Shown here: piece after piece, positions 7,068 through 15,172 of the stretch
Position numbering within the stretch: position 1 is the stretch's first letter
Layout of the letters: each line of letters begins with the position of its first letter
From: Serpens sp964410065
GTDB taxonomy: Bacteria > Pseudomonadota > Gammaproteobacteria > Pseudomonadales > Pseudomonadaceae
Assembly: GCA_964410065.1 (NCBI GenBank)
Contig: CAYPFO010000037.1
Location: 1-32,463, forward strand
Direction of reading: 5' to 3'
DNA length: 32,463 nucleotides
Program-made: the position numbers and the translations under genes
Notes under the pieces: generated by a model
Seen by the model: only the letters and a program-made list of their open reading frames with translations
Database searches by the model: none
What the model was told of the DNA's origin: nothing

Positions 7068-8993
7068 ATGCCCGCCTTTCGCTTCCTGCTTGCCGTTTTT
7101 CTGCTGGCGATGGCCAGTCATACGCTGGCAGCCGACCGCAGCTTTACGCTTTTGCATACCAACGACTGGCAGTCCCGCCTGCTGGGGTTTGGCCCCAATA
7201 ATGAATACACGCCTGACACTATTGGCGATGACGATACCGTTGGCGGCGTGGCGCGGCTGGCCACGCTTATCGAACAACGGCGTGCGGCGGCGTCAGAGCA
7301 GCCGGTGCTGCTGCTCGATGGTGGCGATTTCAGTATGGGGGCACTGTTTCATACCGTGACCCGTGAGCTGGGCAGTGAACTGCGTCTGCTCAGCGAATTG
7401 GGGTATGACGCGACCACTCTGGGTAACCATGAGTTCGATTTTCGCCCGGCTGGGCTGGCCAAAATGATCGAAGCCGCCGCTCGGGCCGAAGGCGCGGGCC
7501 TGGTACCTATCCTGTCGAGCAATATCCGCTTTTCAGCACAGCAGGATGATGACAGCCTGCAGGCCCAGCAGAGCGCGGGGCGCATCCTGCCTTACCGGGT
7601 GCTGGAAAAGGGTGGCCTGCGGTTTGGCCTGTTCGGCCTGATGGGGTACGACGCTGTAGAGGTCAGCCCGCTGATGGTCCCGGTGACCTTCGCCGATCCC
7701 GTCGATGTGGCGACTGAAATGGTGCGCACGCTGCGCGACAAGGAGCAGGTCGATGTGGTGATCCTGCTGTCGCACATGGGCGTCAGCCAGCAGGCCGACG
7801 GGAGCTGGCGCGGTGAGGACATCGAGCTGGTCGAGCGCGTGCCCGGTATCGATATCGTGGTTGGTGGCCATTCGCATACAGTGTTGACCCAGCCTGTGCT
7901 GGTCAATGGCCGCACGCTGGTGCTGCAGGCCGGCTCGGAAATCCAGTACCTGGGCGAACTGCACATGCGCCTGGACGAGGCGGGCGTTCCCCGACTGGTG
8001 AATTATCAGCTGCACCCACTTGATGACGCCTTGGCGGGTGATGAGGCAATCAGCGCCCAGGTCGCGGGTTACCAGAATCAGGTCAGCCAGCGAGTTCTGC
8101 AGCCGTTGGGCTACCGCTTCGATCAACCTCTGGCCAAGGTCGACAAAACGCTGACCCGCGCCTGGGATGATCCGGTGCTGGCCAACCTGGTGACCGATGC
8201 ATTGCGCCTCGCCACGCAGAGCGATATTGCATTCACCGGTAACGGCACTATCCGTGACGACCTGTTTTTGGGCCGCACTGGCGTGCAGAACGTATCCGAC
8301 CTGTTCAGGATCGCGCCGCTGGGGATCGGCGAGTTCGACGATGAGCCCGGCTATCCGCTGGTCCAAGTGTATTTCACGCCCCGCGAGATCAAAAATATCC
8401 TCGAAGTGCTGTTGCTGGCCTATCAGCTGCGCGAGAGTGACAGTTATTACCCGCGGGTCTCGGGCCTCAGGTTCAGCTACAACCCGTACCGCGTGCCGTT
8501 CGATCGCGTCAGTCGGATCTGGCTGGGTTCTGCCGAGCAGGAATATCAGGAGCTGGATCTGGCCAGACCGGGGTTGCTCAGCGTCGGGGCGACCAGTTAT
8601 GTCGGCAGCTTCACCTGGCTGATTCCCGAGCTCAGCAAGGGATTGCTCGATGTGGTGCCCAAGGATGCCGATGGTAGACCTCTGGCGGTGATTCGCGATG
8701 CGGTGTTCGACCGCGAACCGCAGAAAGAGGGAATTCAGGAATACAAGGAATGGCAGGCATTGCTTGATCATATTGCGCGCTTGCCGGATCTGGACGGTGA
8801 CGGCCTGGCGGAGATTCCCAGCAGCGGCGCAGCCGCCGAGCAGCGCTTGCTGCGTGTGGCCAGCCTAGCGCCAGATGAACTGTTCAGGTATGCCGGGCTG
8901 TTGCAATGGAGCGCAGCCGCGTTGATTGGCCTCTTGATAGTGCTGATTGTCTGGCTGGGTTTCAGGCTGCGGCGTCGCTGGGCTTCAGCCTGA
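7068..8993 (+). CDS. membrane-anchored 5'-nucleotidase-family metallophosphoesterase
   Basis: A periplasmic enzyme of the UshA/5'-nucleotidase family, expected to hydrolyse nucleotides or UDP-sugars. ATG at 7068 has AAGGA five bases upstream and opens a signal peptide (MPAFRFLLAVFLLAMASHTLAA). The metallophosphoesterase domain (about 25-300) shows LHTND (Asp33), LLDGGDFSMG, TTLGNHEFDF, LLSHMGV and VVGGHSHT; the C-terminal nucleotidase domain (about 340-540) has FTGNGTIRDDL. Odd points: the residue two after Asp33, a metal-binding His in UshA (NDHH), is Gln35 here; and the protein ends in a transmembrane helix near 612-634 followed by RLRRRWASA, so it is probably tethered with the catalytic domain in the periplasm. 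Monocistronic, divergent from the acidic protein gene. Confidence 0.85.
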   Translation: MPAFRFLLAVFLLAMASHTLAADRSFTLLHTNDWQSRLLGFGPNNEYTPDTIGDDDTVGGVARLATLIEQRRAAASEQPVLLLDGGDFSMGALFHTVTRELGSELRLLSELGYDATTLGNHEFDFRPAGLAKMIEAAARAEGAGLVPILSSNIRFSAQQDDDSLQAQQSAGRILPYRVLEKGGLRFGLFGLMGYDAVEVSPLMVPVTFADPVDVATEMVRTLRDKEQVDVVILLSHMGVSQQADGSWRGEDIELVERVPGIDIVVGGHSHTVLTQPVLVNGRTLVLQAGSEIQYLGELHMRLDEAGVPRLVNYQLHPLDDALAGDEAISAQVAGYQNQVSQRVLQPLGYRFDQPLAKVDKTLTRAWDDPVLANLVTDALRLATQSDIAFTGNGTIRDDLFLGRTGVQNVSDLFRIAPLGIGEFDDEPGYPLVQVYFTPREIKNILEVLLLAYQLRESDSYYPRVSGLRFSYNPYRVPFDRVSRIWLGSAEQEYQELDLARPGLLSVGATSYVGSFTWLIPELSKGLLDVVPKDADGRPLAVIRDAVFDREPQKEGIQEYKEWQALLDHIARLPDLDGDGLAEIPSSGAAAEQRLLRVASLAPDELFRYAGLLQWSAAALIGLLIVLIVWLGFRLRRRWASA

Positions 8994-8995
8994 CC

Positions 8996-9133
8996 TCAAC
9001 CGGGTTTGGCGGGCTCGGTGCGGCCGTATCGGGACTGGATGGGAATGTCGAGGCAGTGGAATGGCTTTTTGCCCTTGTCAAACTTTGGCCCGCTTCGTAA
9101 GGTGGCGCGCGCCTTTCGGGGCGTAAGCTCCAC
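8996..9133 (-). CDS. possible small basic protein (45 aa), doubtful
   Basis: A reverse-strand frame starting at GTG 9133 encodes a 45-residue basic peptide (starts MELTPRKARATLRSG, ends RYGRTEPAKPG). Codon third positions look plausible for this genome. It ends two bases from the convergent nucleotidase gene and fills most of the 185-base gap before the transporter. There is only a weak ribosome-binding site and I do not recognise the product. Could equally be chance. Confidence 0.25.
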   Translation of the reverse strand: MELTPRKARATLRSGPKFDKGKKPFHCLDIPIQSRYGRTEPAKPG

Positions 9134-9178
9134 ATCCGATCGGCTGCCCTGGTAGTCGACAGCCGTTGGGAATACGTA

Positions 9179-10078
9179 ATGAACTCTCGCTCCGCCTGGG
9201 CCGCCGCCGGCCTGTTGTTGTCCAGTCTGCTGTGGGCAGGCAATGCCTTGGTGGCCCGCGCCACCTCGGAGGAAATCCACCCGTTCGCCTTGTCGTTCTG
9301 GCGCTGGGCTTTGGCCCTGGCCGTGCTGCTGCCGTTCGTGATCAAGCCGCTCTGGCAGCAGCGCGCCGTGTTGCGCAAGGCGGGCTGGCGGCTGGTATTG
9401 ACCGCCGCGCTGGGTATCGGTGGCTATAACTCGTTACTGTACAGCGCTGCGCAGAGCACAACGGCCTTCAACATCACCCTGCTCAACACCTGTATACCGC
9501 TGGCGACCTTCATCAGTGCCGGCTTCCTGCTCAAAGAGTGGCCCTCGCCGCGGGCCTGGTTCGGCATGGGAATCGCGGTCTGTGGCCTGCTGGTGCTGAT
9601 CAGCCAGGCGAGCCTGGGAAACCTGCTGGGCCTGTCGTTCAACCCCGGTGATCTGGTGATGCTGCTCGCCGTGCTGTCATGGGCGTTGTATACCGTGCTG
9701 CTGCGTCGCTGGGGTAACTACTTTGCGTTGCCACCGCTGGTGCTACTGGCAGCATTCGTTTCGGTCGGGCTTGTTGTCATTCTGCCGTTCTACCTGATGG
9801 AGCTTCGCCAAGTGGGTGGCTTCGAGGTGACGGGGCGCACACTCGGCGCAATTAGCTATACCGCGCTGATGGCCTCCCTGGTGGCCTACGTGACCTGGAA
9901 CCAGGGGGTCAAAATCGTCGGAGCGGCTCGAGCCTCGCTGGCTCTGTATTCGATGCCGGTGTTCGCTGCCGTGCTGGCGTACCTGCTCCTAGGAGAAATC
10001 CTGCAGGGCTTCCACTGGATGGGAGGCGCACTGATTTTCGGTGGGCTACTGCTGGCGACCCTGCCCAAGCGCCGCTGA
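9179..10078 (+). CDS. EamA/DMT-family transporter
   Basis: 299 residues with about ten hydrophobic helices in two five-helix EamA repeats (roughly 8-140 and 155-295). Typical features are LLWAGNALVAR in helix 1, HPFALSFWRWALA in helix 2, and the repeat-2 pair TWNQGVKIVGAARASLALYS and AVLAYLLLGEILQGFHWMGGALIFGG. Such drug/metabolite exporters move amino acids, purines or other small metabolites out across the inner membrane; the substrate cannot be read from the sequence. Monocistronic. A hairpin at 10098-10124 separates it from the convergent WYL regulator. Confidence 0.88.
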   Translation: MNSRSAWAAAGLLLSSLLWAGNALVARATSEEIHPFALSFWRWALALAVLLPFVIKPLWQQRAVLRKAGWRLVLTAALGIGGYNSLLYSAAQSTTAFNITLLNTCIPLATFISAGFLLKEWPSPRAWFGMGIAVCGLLVLISQASLGNLLGLSFNPGDLVMLLAVLSWALYTVLLRRWGNYFALPPLVLLAAFVSVGLVVILPFYLMELRQVGGFEVTGRTLGAISYTALMASLVAYVTWNQGVKIVGAARASLALYSMPVFAAVLAYLLLGEILQGFHWMGGALIFGGLLLATLPKRR

Positions 10079-10097
10079 GCGGCGCAGTGCTGAACCC

Positions 10098-10124
10098 TGA
10101 CCTGTGCCTTTAGTTGACAGGTCA
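10098..10124. terminator. hairpin between convergent genes
   Basis: Perfect 8-base arms TGACCTGT / ACAGGTCA with an 11-base loop lie between the ends of the transporter gene and the WYL regulator gene. There is no clear T run on either side, so termination is only suggested by its position. Confidence 0.45.
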
Positions 10125-10137
10125 CGGCTCTATCTCG

Positions 10138-11010
10138 TCAGTTGTACAGCCAGGCTTGCAGCTCATCGAGGTTGGCCACCACGATCTGCTGCGCCGCGGC
10201 TTTGGTCTGAATCTTCGTGGAATCGATCTGGTAGCGCTGCAGTACATACTGCACCAGCGCTCCACGGCTGGGGATGCGCAGCTGGCCCTCGCGCATGCCG
10301 AAATCCGTCTCGATGATGCTTTTTTGCACCTCGCTCAAGCGCGGATCAGGCTCCAGGACCACGTCCAGCCAGGTCATCCAGCCGGCATCCGCGTCACGCC
10401 CGTTGTCGCTGGCATCCATCAAGTCCGGCTCACCACGAAACCGGCTGAGCACAAAGTCGCGGTAATCCTGATTTTTTTCACAATACGCCCGCACATGCCA
10501 GCGCATGCCGGTGTAAACGAGCGTGTGCGGGGCAATCACCCGGTGTTCCGCGACCGGGTTGGTCAGCGATACGTACTCACTCTCCAGGCGCAGCCCCTCA
10601 CGGCAGGCTTTGAGGAGCGGCCGGAGAATCTGCGGACAGATGCTCCGGTCTGGCACATTAAGCACTTCGGTATGGGCGTATGCGAGGGCCAGTCCGTCTA
10701 TGTGCGGTGCGCGTTCATGGTTTTGGTTGAGCAAGTGCAGATAAGCACTGGCGCTGTCGTCGATAAACAACGGTTTGAAGTGCCGACCTGGTACATAGCC
10801 CTTCAGGTGTTTGTCGTAGAGGAGGTTTTTCGGGGCATGCTCGGTCAGGTAGGTGTTGATGTCCTTGGAAGCCTGCTGCCGGCTGATCCCGAAACTTTGC
10901 ATCAGATGCCCGGTGGTCAGTCGGCCTTCCCACCATGCCACTGTTTCTATCAGGCGATAGCGTAGGGCCAGATCCCAGCGAACCTGATCGATCGATTGCT
11001 CGCGCTTCAT
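10138..11010 (-). CDS. WYL-domain transcriptional regulator (CapW/BrxR-like architecture)
   Basis: 290 residues with an N-terminal winged helix-turn-helix (about 20-75, recognition region TGHLMQSFGISRQQASKDIN), a central WYL domain (about 135-195, with HTLVYTGMRWHVRAYC and DFVLSRF) and a C-terminal WCX-like extension. This length and order match the dimeric WYL repressors CapW/BrxR that control some phage-defence operons, as well as other pseudomonad WYL regulators of unknown target. GGAGA precedes the ATG at 11010. A reverse-strand TATAAT lies at 11053-11058. No CBASS, BREX or other defence gene is visible nearby; the adjacent divergent gene is a small coiled-coil protein. WYL domains usually bind a nucleotide, nucleic-acid or related ligand; the ligand here is unknown. 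Confidence 0.85.
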   Translation of the reverse strand: MKREQSIDQVRWDLALRYRLIETVAWWEGRLTTGHLMQSFGISRQQASKDINTYLTEHAPKNLLYDKHLKGYVPGRHFKPLFIDDSASAYLHLLNQNHERAPHIDGLALAYAHTEVLNVPDRSICPQILRPLLKACREGLRLESEYVSLTNPVAEHRVIAPHTLVYTGMRWHVRAYCEKNQDYRDFVLSRFRGEPDLMDASDNGRDADAGWMTWLDVVLEPDPRLSEVQKSIIETDFGMREGQLRIPSRGALVQYVLQRYQIDSTKIQTKAAAQQIVVANLDELQAWLYN

Positions 11011-11052
11011 GTGCTCTCCATGTGCTTGAAAACTTTACCTGTACACATCCAC

Positions 11053-11058
11053 ATTATA
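11053..11058 (-). promoter_or_regulatory. -10 element of the WYL regulator gene
   Basis: The reverse strand reads TATAAT 43 bases before the WYL start codon. A matching -35 is not obvious, which would fit a regulated promoter. The 110-base divergent gap is the natural place for an operator, but I could not identify a convincing inverted repeat. Confidence 0.45.
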
Positions 11059-11120
11059 GACCTGTCGTCTGAATATACATATCGTTTGGCCATCACTTGG
11101 CAAGAAGACGTAGGGAAAGG

Positions 11121-11549
11121 ATGAATACCATGAGCCTGAGCTGGGCTGTGCTGGGTGGATCCATGCTGTTGAGCCTGCTGTTGGTGCTGACCCTGGTATG
11201 GCAAAGCCTGAGATTGAGCGGCAGGCAGGAAGAGATACGGCGTCTGCAGGCCGTAAAGGCATTCGGTCAGCAGACCCTTGCCCAGCAAGAGCTGGAATTC
11301 AATGCGCTGCGCGCAGAGCTGCGCTCGGCACAGACAGAAATCCGTACGCTGGAAAAACACTTGGCTGACACCCGCGCACTGTCGTGTGCGCAGCTCAATG
11401 CCCTGCAGGCTTTGGAAGAAACTCTGGAGGCCCGCAATCAACAGATCAATCAGCACCAGGGTCGCTATATCCGTCTTTTTTTACAGCATGAGGAGCTGCG
11501 CGATGCGCTGCAGAAGGGAACTGCGCCTGCGGGAGGGATCGACCGCTAG
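11121..11549 (+). CDS. small membrane-anchored coiled-coil protein (142 aa)
   Basis: One N-terminal transmembrane helix (about 5-26, SWAVLGGSMLLSLLLVLTLVW) is followed by a long Gln/Glu/Leu/Arg-rich heptad-like region (about 28-125) typical of a coiled coil, with a short tail ending PAGGIDR. Two starts are possible, ATG 11121 or ATG 11130, both served by the AGGGAAAGGA purine tract; I chose the first. It is divergent from the WYL regulator, so they could share control. I do not recognise a named family. The single anchor plus coiled coil suggests a scaffold or envelope/division-associated protein, but this is a guess. Confidence 0.7.
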   Translation: MNTMSLSWAVLGGSMLLSLLLVLTLVWQSLRLSGRQEEIRRLQAVKAFGQQTLAQQELEFNALRAELRSAQTEIRTLEKHLADTRALSCAQLNALQALEETLEARNQQINQHQGRYIRLFLQHEELRDALQKGTAPAGGIDR

Positions 11550-11769
11550 GCTGGGTACGAGAAGGGCTCGCGCTTGGCGATCTGGCGTGCAGGCCTTGTG
11601 TTTTGTTGCAACGAACAGCGGCTCTCGGCGGTCAGTTGTTCAGCGCCCAACTCGGAATTCCGACAGAAGTGCAAAAAAACGCTTAACTGTTGATGACAAA
11701 GATTTGCCTGAGTAGAGGTGCCCAGCAGTTTCTGGCAAAACGGTAATCAAGGACTGATCACTACAAAGA
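11550..11769. other. intergenic region before surface-polysaccharide genes
   Basis: 220 bases, increasingly AT-rich towards the flippase gene. No gene, strong hairpin or ops/JUMPstart element (GGCGGTAG) is seen; the nearest match is a GGCGGTCAG. It should hold the promoter of the 11770-14989 genes. The ribosome-binding site of the flippase is weak. Confidence 0.4.
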
Positions 11770-13089
11770 ATGCGCACTTTTTCTAACACATTCAAAGACC
11801 TGAGCCAGCGGCCCTTTGTGCGCAATGTGTTGGCCGTAGCCACAGGAGCCGCCGCGGCCCAGGCGATTACCATCGCCTTTGCGCCGGTGATCACCCGGAT
11901 GTATGGGCCGGAGTCATTTGGGCAGCTAGGTGCGTTCATGGCCGTATTGGGGGTTTTGACGCCTATTGCCGCGCTCACCTATCCCATCGCCATTGTTCTT
12001 CCCAAGGAGGATCAAGAGGCGCTTGCCATAGCAAAGCTGTCCGTATTGCTGGCTTTGGTAATCACCGTTTTAGCCGCGGTGGCATTGTATTTTTTGGCAG
12101 ATCAACTGGTCGGATCACTGGGCTTGCAGGCTATTTCCAGTTTCATGATGTTGATTCCCGTGGCGATGTTTTTTGCGGCCTGCATGCAGGTGGCAGAGCA
12201 ATGGCTTACTCGTAAGGGGAAGTTTTCTGTCACGGCGCGCGTCGCAGTCATCCAATCGTTCCTGCTGAACATAAGCAAGACCGGGATAGGCATTTTCTAC
12301 CCCGTTGCCAGTGTCTTGATTGTCTTGGCGGTGGCAGGGCGTGCGCTGCATGCCGCGATGCTGGCAGCGGGGGCGGGGCTGTTTTCCGGCCCGTCGAGTA
12401 CGCGCACAACAATAACGGAGCTGAAAGAACGAGCCAGGATCCATGCGGATTTTCCATTGTTCAGAGCACCGCAAATCTTGCTCAATGCCCTGTCGCAAAG
12501 CCTGCCCATCATGATGCTTGCCAGCCTGTTTGGACCCGCTTCGGCGGGTTTTTACACCTTGGCCCGAACCGTCATGGCAGTGCCTTCCATGTTGATTGGG
12601 AAATCCGTCAGTGACGTTTTTTATCCAAAATTCACCGAGGCCGCACATGCAGGAAAGCAGCTTTCCGGACTGATCATAAAGGCAACGGCAGCGCTTGCCG
12701 TGGTGGGTTTTGTCCCCTATTTGCTCGTTGTGCTGTTGGGCCCCTGGTTATTTCAATGGGTCTTCGGCAATGAGTGGCGTATTGCGGGGGGCTATGCCCA
12801 ATGGTTGGCGTGCTGGCTGTTCTTTGGCTTTATAAATAGGCCCAGTGTTGCGGCGATAGCGGCACTCTCGTTGCAAAAGTTTTTTTTGGTGTATGAGGTG
12901 GCAAGCGTCTTCACACGAGTGGTGGCCATCTATGTAGGCTTTTTTGTGTTCAAGAGCGACATGGTGGCAGTGGCTGCATTTAGCCTCGCCGGGGCGCTTT
13001 TGAACCTGTTGTTGATTGCCACCACCATAATGGCCTGCTCCAGGCCGAGTATCGCCAGCCGGAACCTCAAGCAAGGAGTGCTGGAATGA
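11770..13089 (+). CDS. oligosaccharide flippase, Wzx-like (MOP superfamily)
   Basis: 439 residues with about twelve hydrophobic helices and the polysaccharide-biosynthesis flippase pattern: GAAAAQAITIAFAPVITRMY near the start and MYGPESFGQLGAFMAV after it, then PKEDQEA in the first cytoplasmic loop, and LFGPASAGFYTLARTVMAVP in the central region. Proteins of this type move undecaprenyl-linked glycans across the inner membrane. Its stop overlaps the start of the next gene by four bases, so the two are co-translated. The start at ATG 11770 is fixed by an in-frame stop 15 bases upstream; its ribosome-binding site is poor. Base composition drops compared with upstream genes, suggesting an acquired surface-glycan set. 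The substrate is unknown. Confidence 0.85.
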   Translation: MRTFSNTFKDLSQRPFVRNVLAVATGAAAAQAITIAFAPVITRMYGPESFGQLGAFMAVLGVLTPIAALTYPIAIVLPKEDQEALAIAKLSVLLALVITVLAAVALYFLADQLVGSLGLQAISSFMMLIPVAMFFAACMQVAEQWLTRKGKFSVTARVAVIQSFLLNISKTGIGIFYPVASVLIVLAVAGRALHAAMLAAGAGLFSGPSSTRTTITELKERARIHADFPLFRAPQILLNALSQSLPIMMLASLFGPASAGFYTLARTVMAVPSMLIGKSVSDVFYPKFTEAAHAGKQLSGLIIKATAALAVVGFVPYLLVVLLGPWLFQWVFGNEWRIAGGYAQWLACWLFFGFINRPSVAAIAALSLQKFFLVYEVASVFTRVVAIYVGFFVFKSDMVAVAAFSLAGALLNLLLIATTIMACSRPSIASRNLKQGVLE

Positions 13090-14042
13090 GCGTGTTAAGG
13101 CTAGGGCAGCGCTTAAATACGCTAATAACGTGCTCGCCGGATTTCATTTATTATCAGGTTCGTTATTGGCAGCACCACGGGCGTTTTTGTGATTTTCAGA
13201 AGCCGCGTTTTTTTTCTGAAAAAATATTTCACAGGATGCGTTATCCGCACCCTGTCTTTTCGCGCCTTGCGGATAAGGTCGAAGTCAGACGCTACTTGGC
13301 CGCGACAGTAGGTGAGCAATATCTAGTGCCCGCTTACTTCAGTTGTGAAGAGGTTACGCCTGAAATCTTTGATAGACTGCCGACTACCTTTGTGATGAAA
13401 GCTAATCACAGCGCCGGTCAGGTGAAAATTATCCTCTGCAAGGAAAAAGAAAATCTGGAGGCTTTGGCCCGACTTGCCAAGAGCTGGCTGGAGTCGGACT
13501 TCTCGGTACGGTATCGAGAAAAGCATTATAAATTTATCAAGCCCAAGATTCTCTTTGAGAAGACATTGTTGACTGATGGCCGACCGCCGGATGATTACAA
13601 GTTCAATGTCTTCAATGCGGGCGATAATAACGAGCCGTATGTCTTTATACAGCATATGCACGGGCGGCTGGTAAACCCGACACAAGACATCTATCTAGAG
13701 GACTGGAGCCTCGCGCCTTTTCAGCGCAGGGGAAAAAACTCTAGTGCTGTAGCGGCCCACAAACCCTCTTTGCTTGGCGAGATGCTGCGTATAGCCAAAC
13801 AGCTCGCGGTCCCTTTTGGCTATCTGCGGGTCGATTTTTATTTACATCAAGGGCAACTGTATATCGGCGAACTTACGCTGACCCCGGCTGCGGGCTCCTA
13901 TACATTCGACCCTGCTGAATGGGATGAACTGCTAGGCAGTAAATTTGGTTGGCCAGAACCCATCGCGCTTTCCAATAGCTTGGTCGCTGAGTGCTCCGGA
14001 AAAATCTCGAATAATGGCTTGCCATGTGAAAGAAGCTTATGA
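13086..14042 (+). CDS. TupA-like ATP-grasp protein
   Basis: 318 residues resembling the TupA-like ATP-grasp group found in polysaccharide loci: early RYWQHHGRF and FSEKIFHRM segments, LADKVEVRRYL, a lysine-bearing strand VMKANHSAG near residue 100, KPKILFEKTLL, PPDDYKFNVFNAG, and the metal-site region FGYLRVDFYLHQGQLYIGELTLTPAAG near the C-terminus. The known member TupA adds glutamate to teichuronopeptide; a natural inference is amide or ester ligation of an amino acid or acid to a sugar chain. It overlaps both neighbours by four bases (ATGA), so flippase, ATP-grasp protein and glycosyltransferase form one translation unit. AT-rich and likely horizontally acquired. Confidence 0.78.
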   Translation: MSVLRLGQRLNTLITCSPDFIYYQVRYWQHHGRFCDFQKPRFFSEKIFHRMRYPHPVFSRLADKVEVRRYLAATVGEQYLVPAYFSCEEVTPEIFDRLPTTFVMKANHSAGQVKIILCKEKENLEALARLAKSWLESDFSVRYREKHYKFIKPKILFEKTLLTDGRPPDDYKFNVFNAGDNNEPYVFIQHMHGRLVNPTQDIYLEDWSLAPFQRRGKNSSAVAAHKPSLLGEMLRIAKQLAVPFGYLRVDFYLHQGQLYIGELTLTPAAGSYTFDPAEWDELLGSKFGWPEPIALSNSLVAECSGKISNNGLPCERSL

Positions 14043-14989
14043 AAAGCCCCTTGGTATCCATTTTAATCCCGGCCTTCAATTCTGAACGTTTTATCGGTCA
14101 GTGCGTGGAAAGCGTCCTTGGGCAAGGCTATGGGCGTCTTGAGGTTATCGTTGTCGATGATGGGTCGAGCGATGGAACCCGTGAAATGCTTGAGTGCTAT
14201 AAAGAGGTTAAGGTCATCTCGCAAACCAATCAGGGAGCCTGCGTTGCCCGCAACAAGGCCCTGGTTGCGGCAAAGGGAGACTATGTAAAGTTTCTGGATG
14301 CTGATGATTTCTTGCTTGCCGGAGCTATTTCATCCCAAGTTGAAGCGATGAAAAGACTTGATGGAAGCTCCCTTGTATATGGCGATTACAGCATATTAAG
14401 AGAGGGCGCAGTAAAGGCGGTCAATAACGTAGTTATCCAGCCGGGGTGCGAGCAGTTAGCCCAGTTAATTATGGCCAACATACTGACCTCTACGCCGATG
14501 CATAGAAAAGATCTGCTGGACAAGGTCGGCGGCTTTGACGCCAGGTTCAAAAGCGGCCAGGAATGGAATCTGCATGTGCGTTTGGCTGCCAAAGGCGCGC
14601 GATTTTTTTATCAACCTGCGAAGGTCTATACGCATCGCATACATTTTTCAGCGGATCGCATCAGTATCAAACGGAAGAACTCACCGAGCCGACTGGAAGG
14701 AGAATTGGAGAAGATACTGATGACGCTCGAATCGGTGGGCGGCACTGTGTCTGAGACTAGCCTCGCCGCGTTTTCGGCGTGTGTGTGGGAGATAGGGAGG
14801 GCGGCGCTCAGGGAAGGCAATCAGGACCTGGCGCGATCCTGTTTTGATCTGGCGAAAACCGTTTCGCGAAAGAACATGAAACTTTTTTGGCCAACTTTTT
14901 ACAAGTTAAATCACGATCTGTTCGGTGTCAGAGCTGCTGAAAAGATAAGCCAGCTTACGATGCACTTCAAAAAAAGCTTATTTTATTAA
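14039..14989 (+). CDS. family 2 glycosyltransferase
   Basis: 316 residues. The N-terminal GT-A domain (about 5-215) is clear: VSILIPAFNSERFIGQCVESVL, the nucleotide-binding VVDDGSSDGT (residues ~38-47), NQGACVARNKAL, and the DXD motif in FLDADDF around residue 85. FKSGQEWNLHVRLAAKG matches the acceptor-side loop of GT2 enzymes. The C-terminal ~100 residues are helical and carry no extra domain. It should transfer a sugar from a nucleotide-sugar to a lipid-linked glycan at the cytoplasmic face of the inner membrane; donor and acceptor are unknown. Start overlaps the ATP-grasp gene (ATGA). Last gene of the AT-rich set. Confidence 0.9.
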   Translation: MKSPLVSILIPAFNSERFIGQCVESVLGQGYGRLEVIVVDDGSSDGTREMLECYKEVKVISQTNQGACVARNKALVAAKGDYVKFLDADDFLLAGAISSQVEAMKRLDGSSLVYGDYSILREGAVKAVNNVVIQPGCEQLAQLIMANILTSTPMHRKDLLDKVGGFDARFKSGQEWNLHVRLAAKGARFFYQPAKVYTHRIHFSADRISIKRKNSPSRLEGELEKILMTLESVGGTVSETSLAAFSACVWEIGRAALREGNQDLARSCFDLAKTVSRKNMKLFWPTFYKLNHDLFGVRAAEKISQLTMHFKKSLFY

Positions 14990-14993
14990 GAGC

Positions 14994-15110
14994 ATGAACG
15001 CAGGGTTGGCTGCAGGAGCTGTCGCGTGTTTTATCGCTATGCATGACCCGGTGCAGGTGGCTTTCATGATGGCCTGTTTCGTCGAGTTGATACACGTGTG
15101 GGCCTCATGA
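14994..15110 (+). CDS. possible 38-aa hydrophobic peptide, doubtful
   Basis: ATG at 14994, five bases after the glycosyltransferase stop, opens a 38-codon frame (starts MNAGLAAGAVACFIAM, ends FVELIHVWAS) that is mostly hydrophobic. The ribosome-binding site is weak (AAGAG). It could be a short membrane peptide, the remnant of a truncated membrane protein at the edge of an acquired segment, or chance. Confidence 0.25.
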   Translation: MNAGLAAGAVACFIAMHDPVQVAFMMACFVELIHVWAS

Positions 15111-15126
15111 TCCTGGTAAGGATGGA

Positions 15127-15147
15127 CCGGCGGCGAAGGACCGCCGG
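15127..15147. repeat. GC hairpin near the end of pqiC
   Basis: Arms CCGGCGG / CCGCCGG with a 7-base loop, followed by another CCGCCGG copy at 15152-15158. It lies between the convergent ends of the glycosyltransferase region and pqiC. No T run follows on either strand, so I only note it as a possible weak terminator. Confidence 0.4.
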
Positions 15148-15172
15148 CAAACCGCCGGAAGAGACTGCTGGA

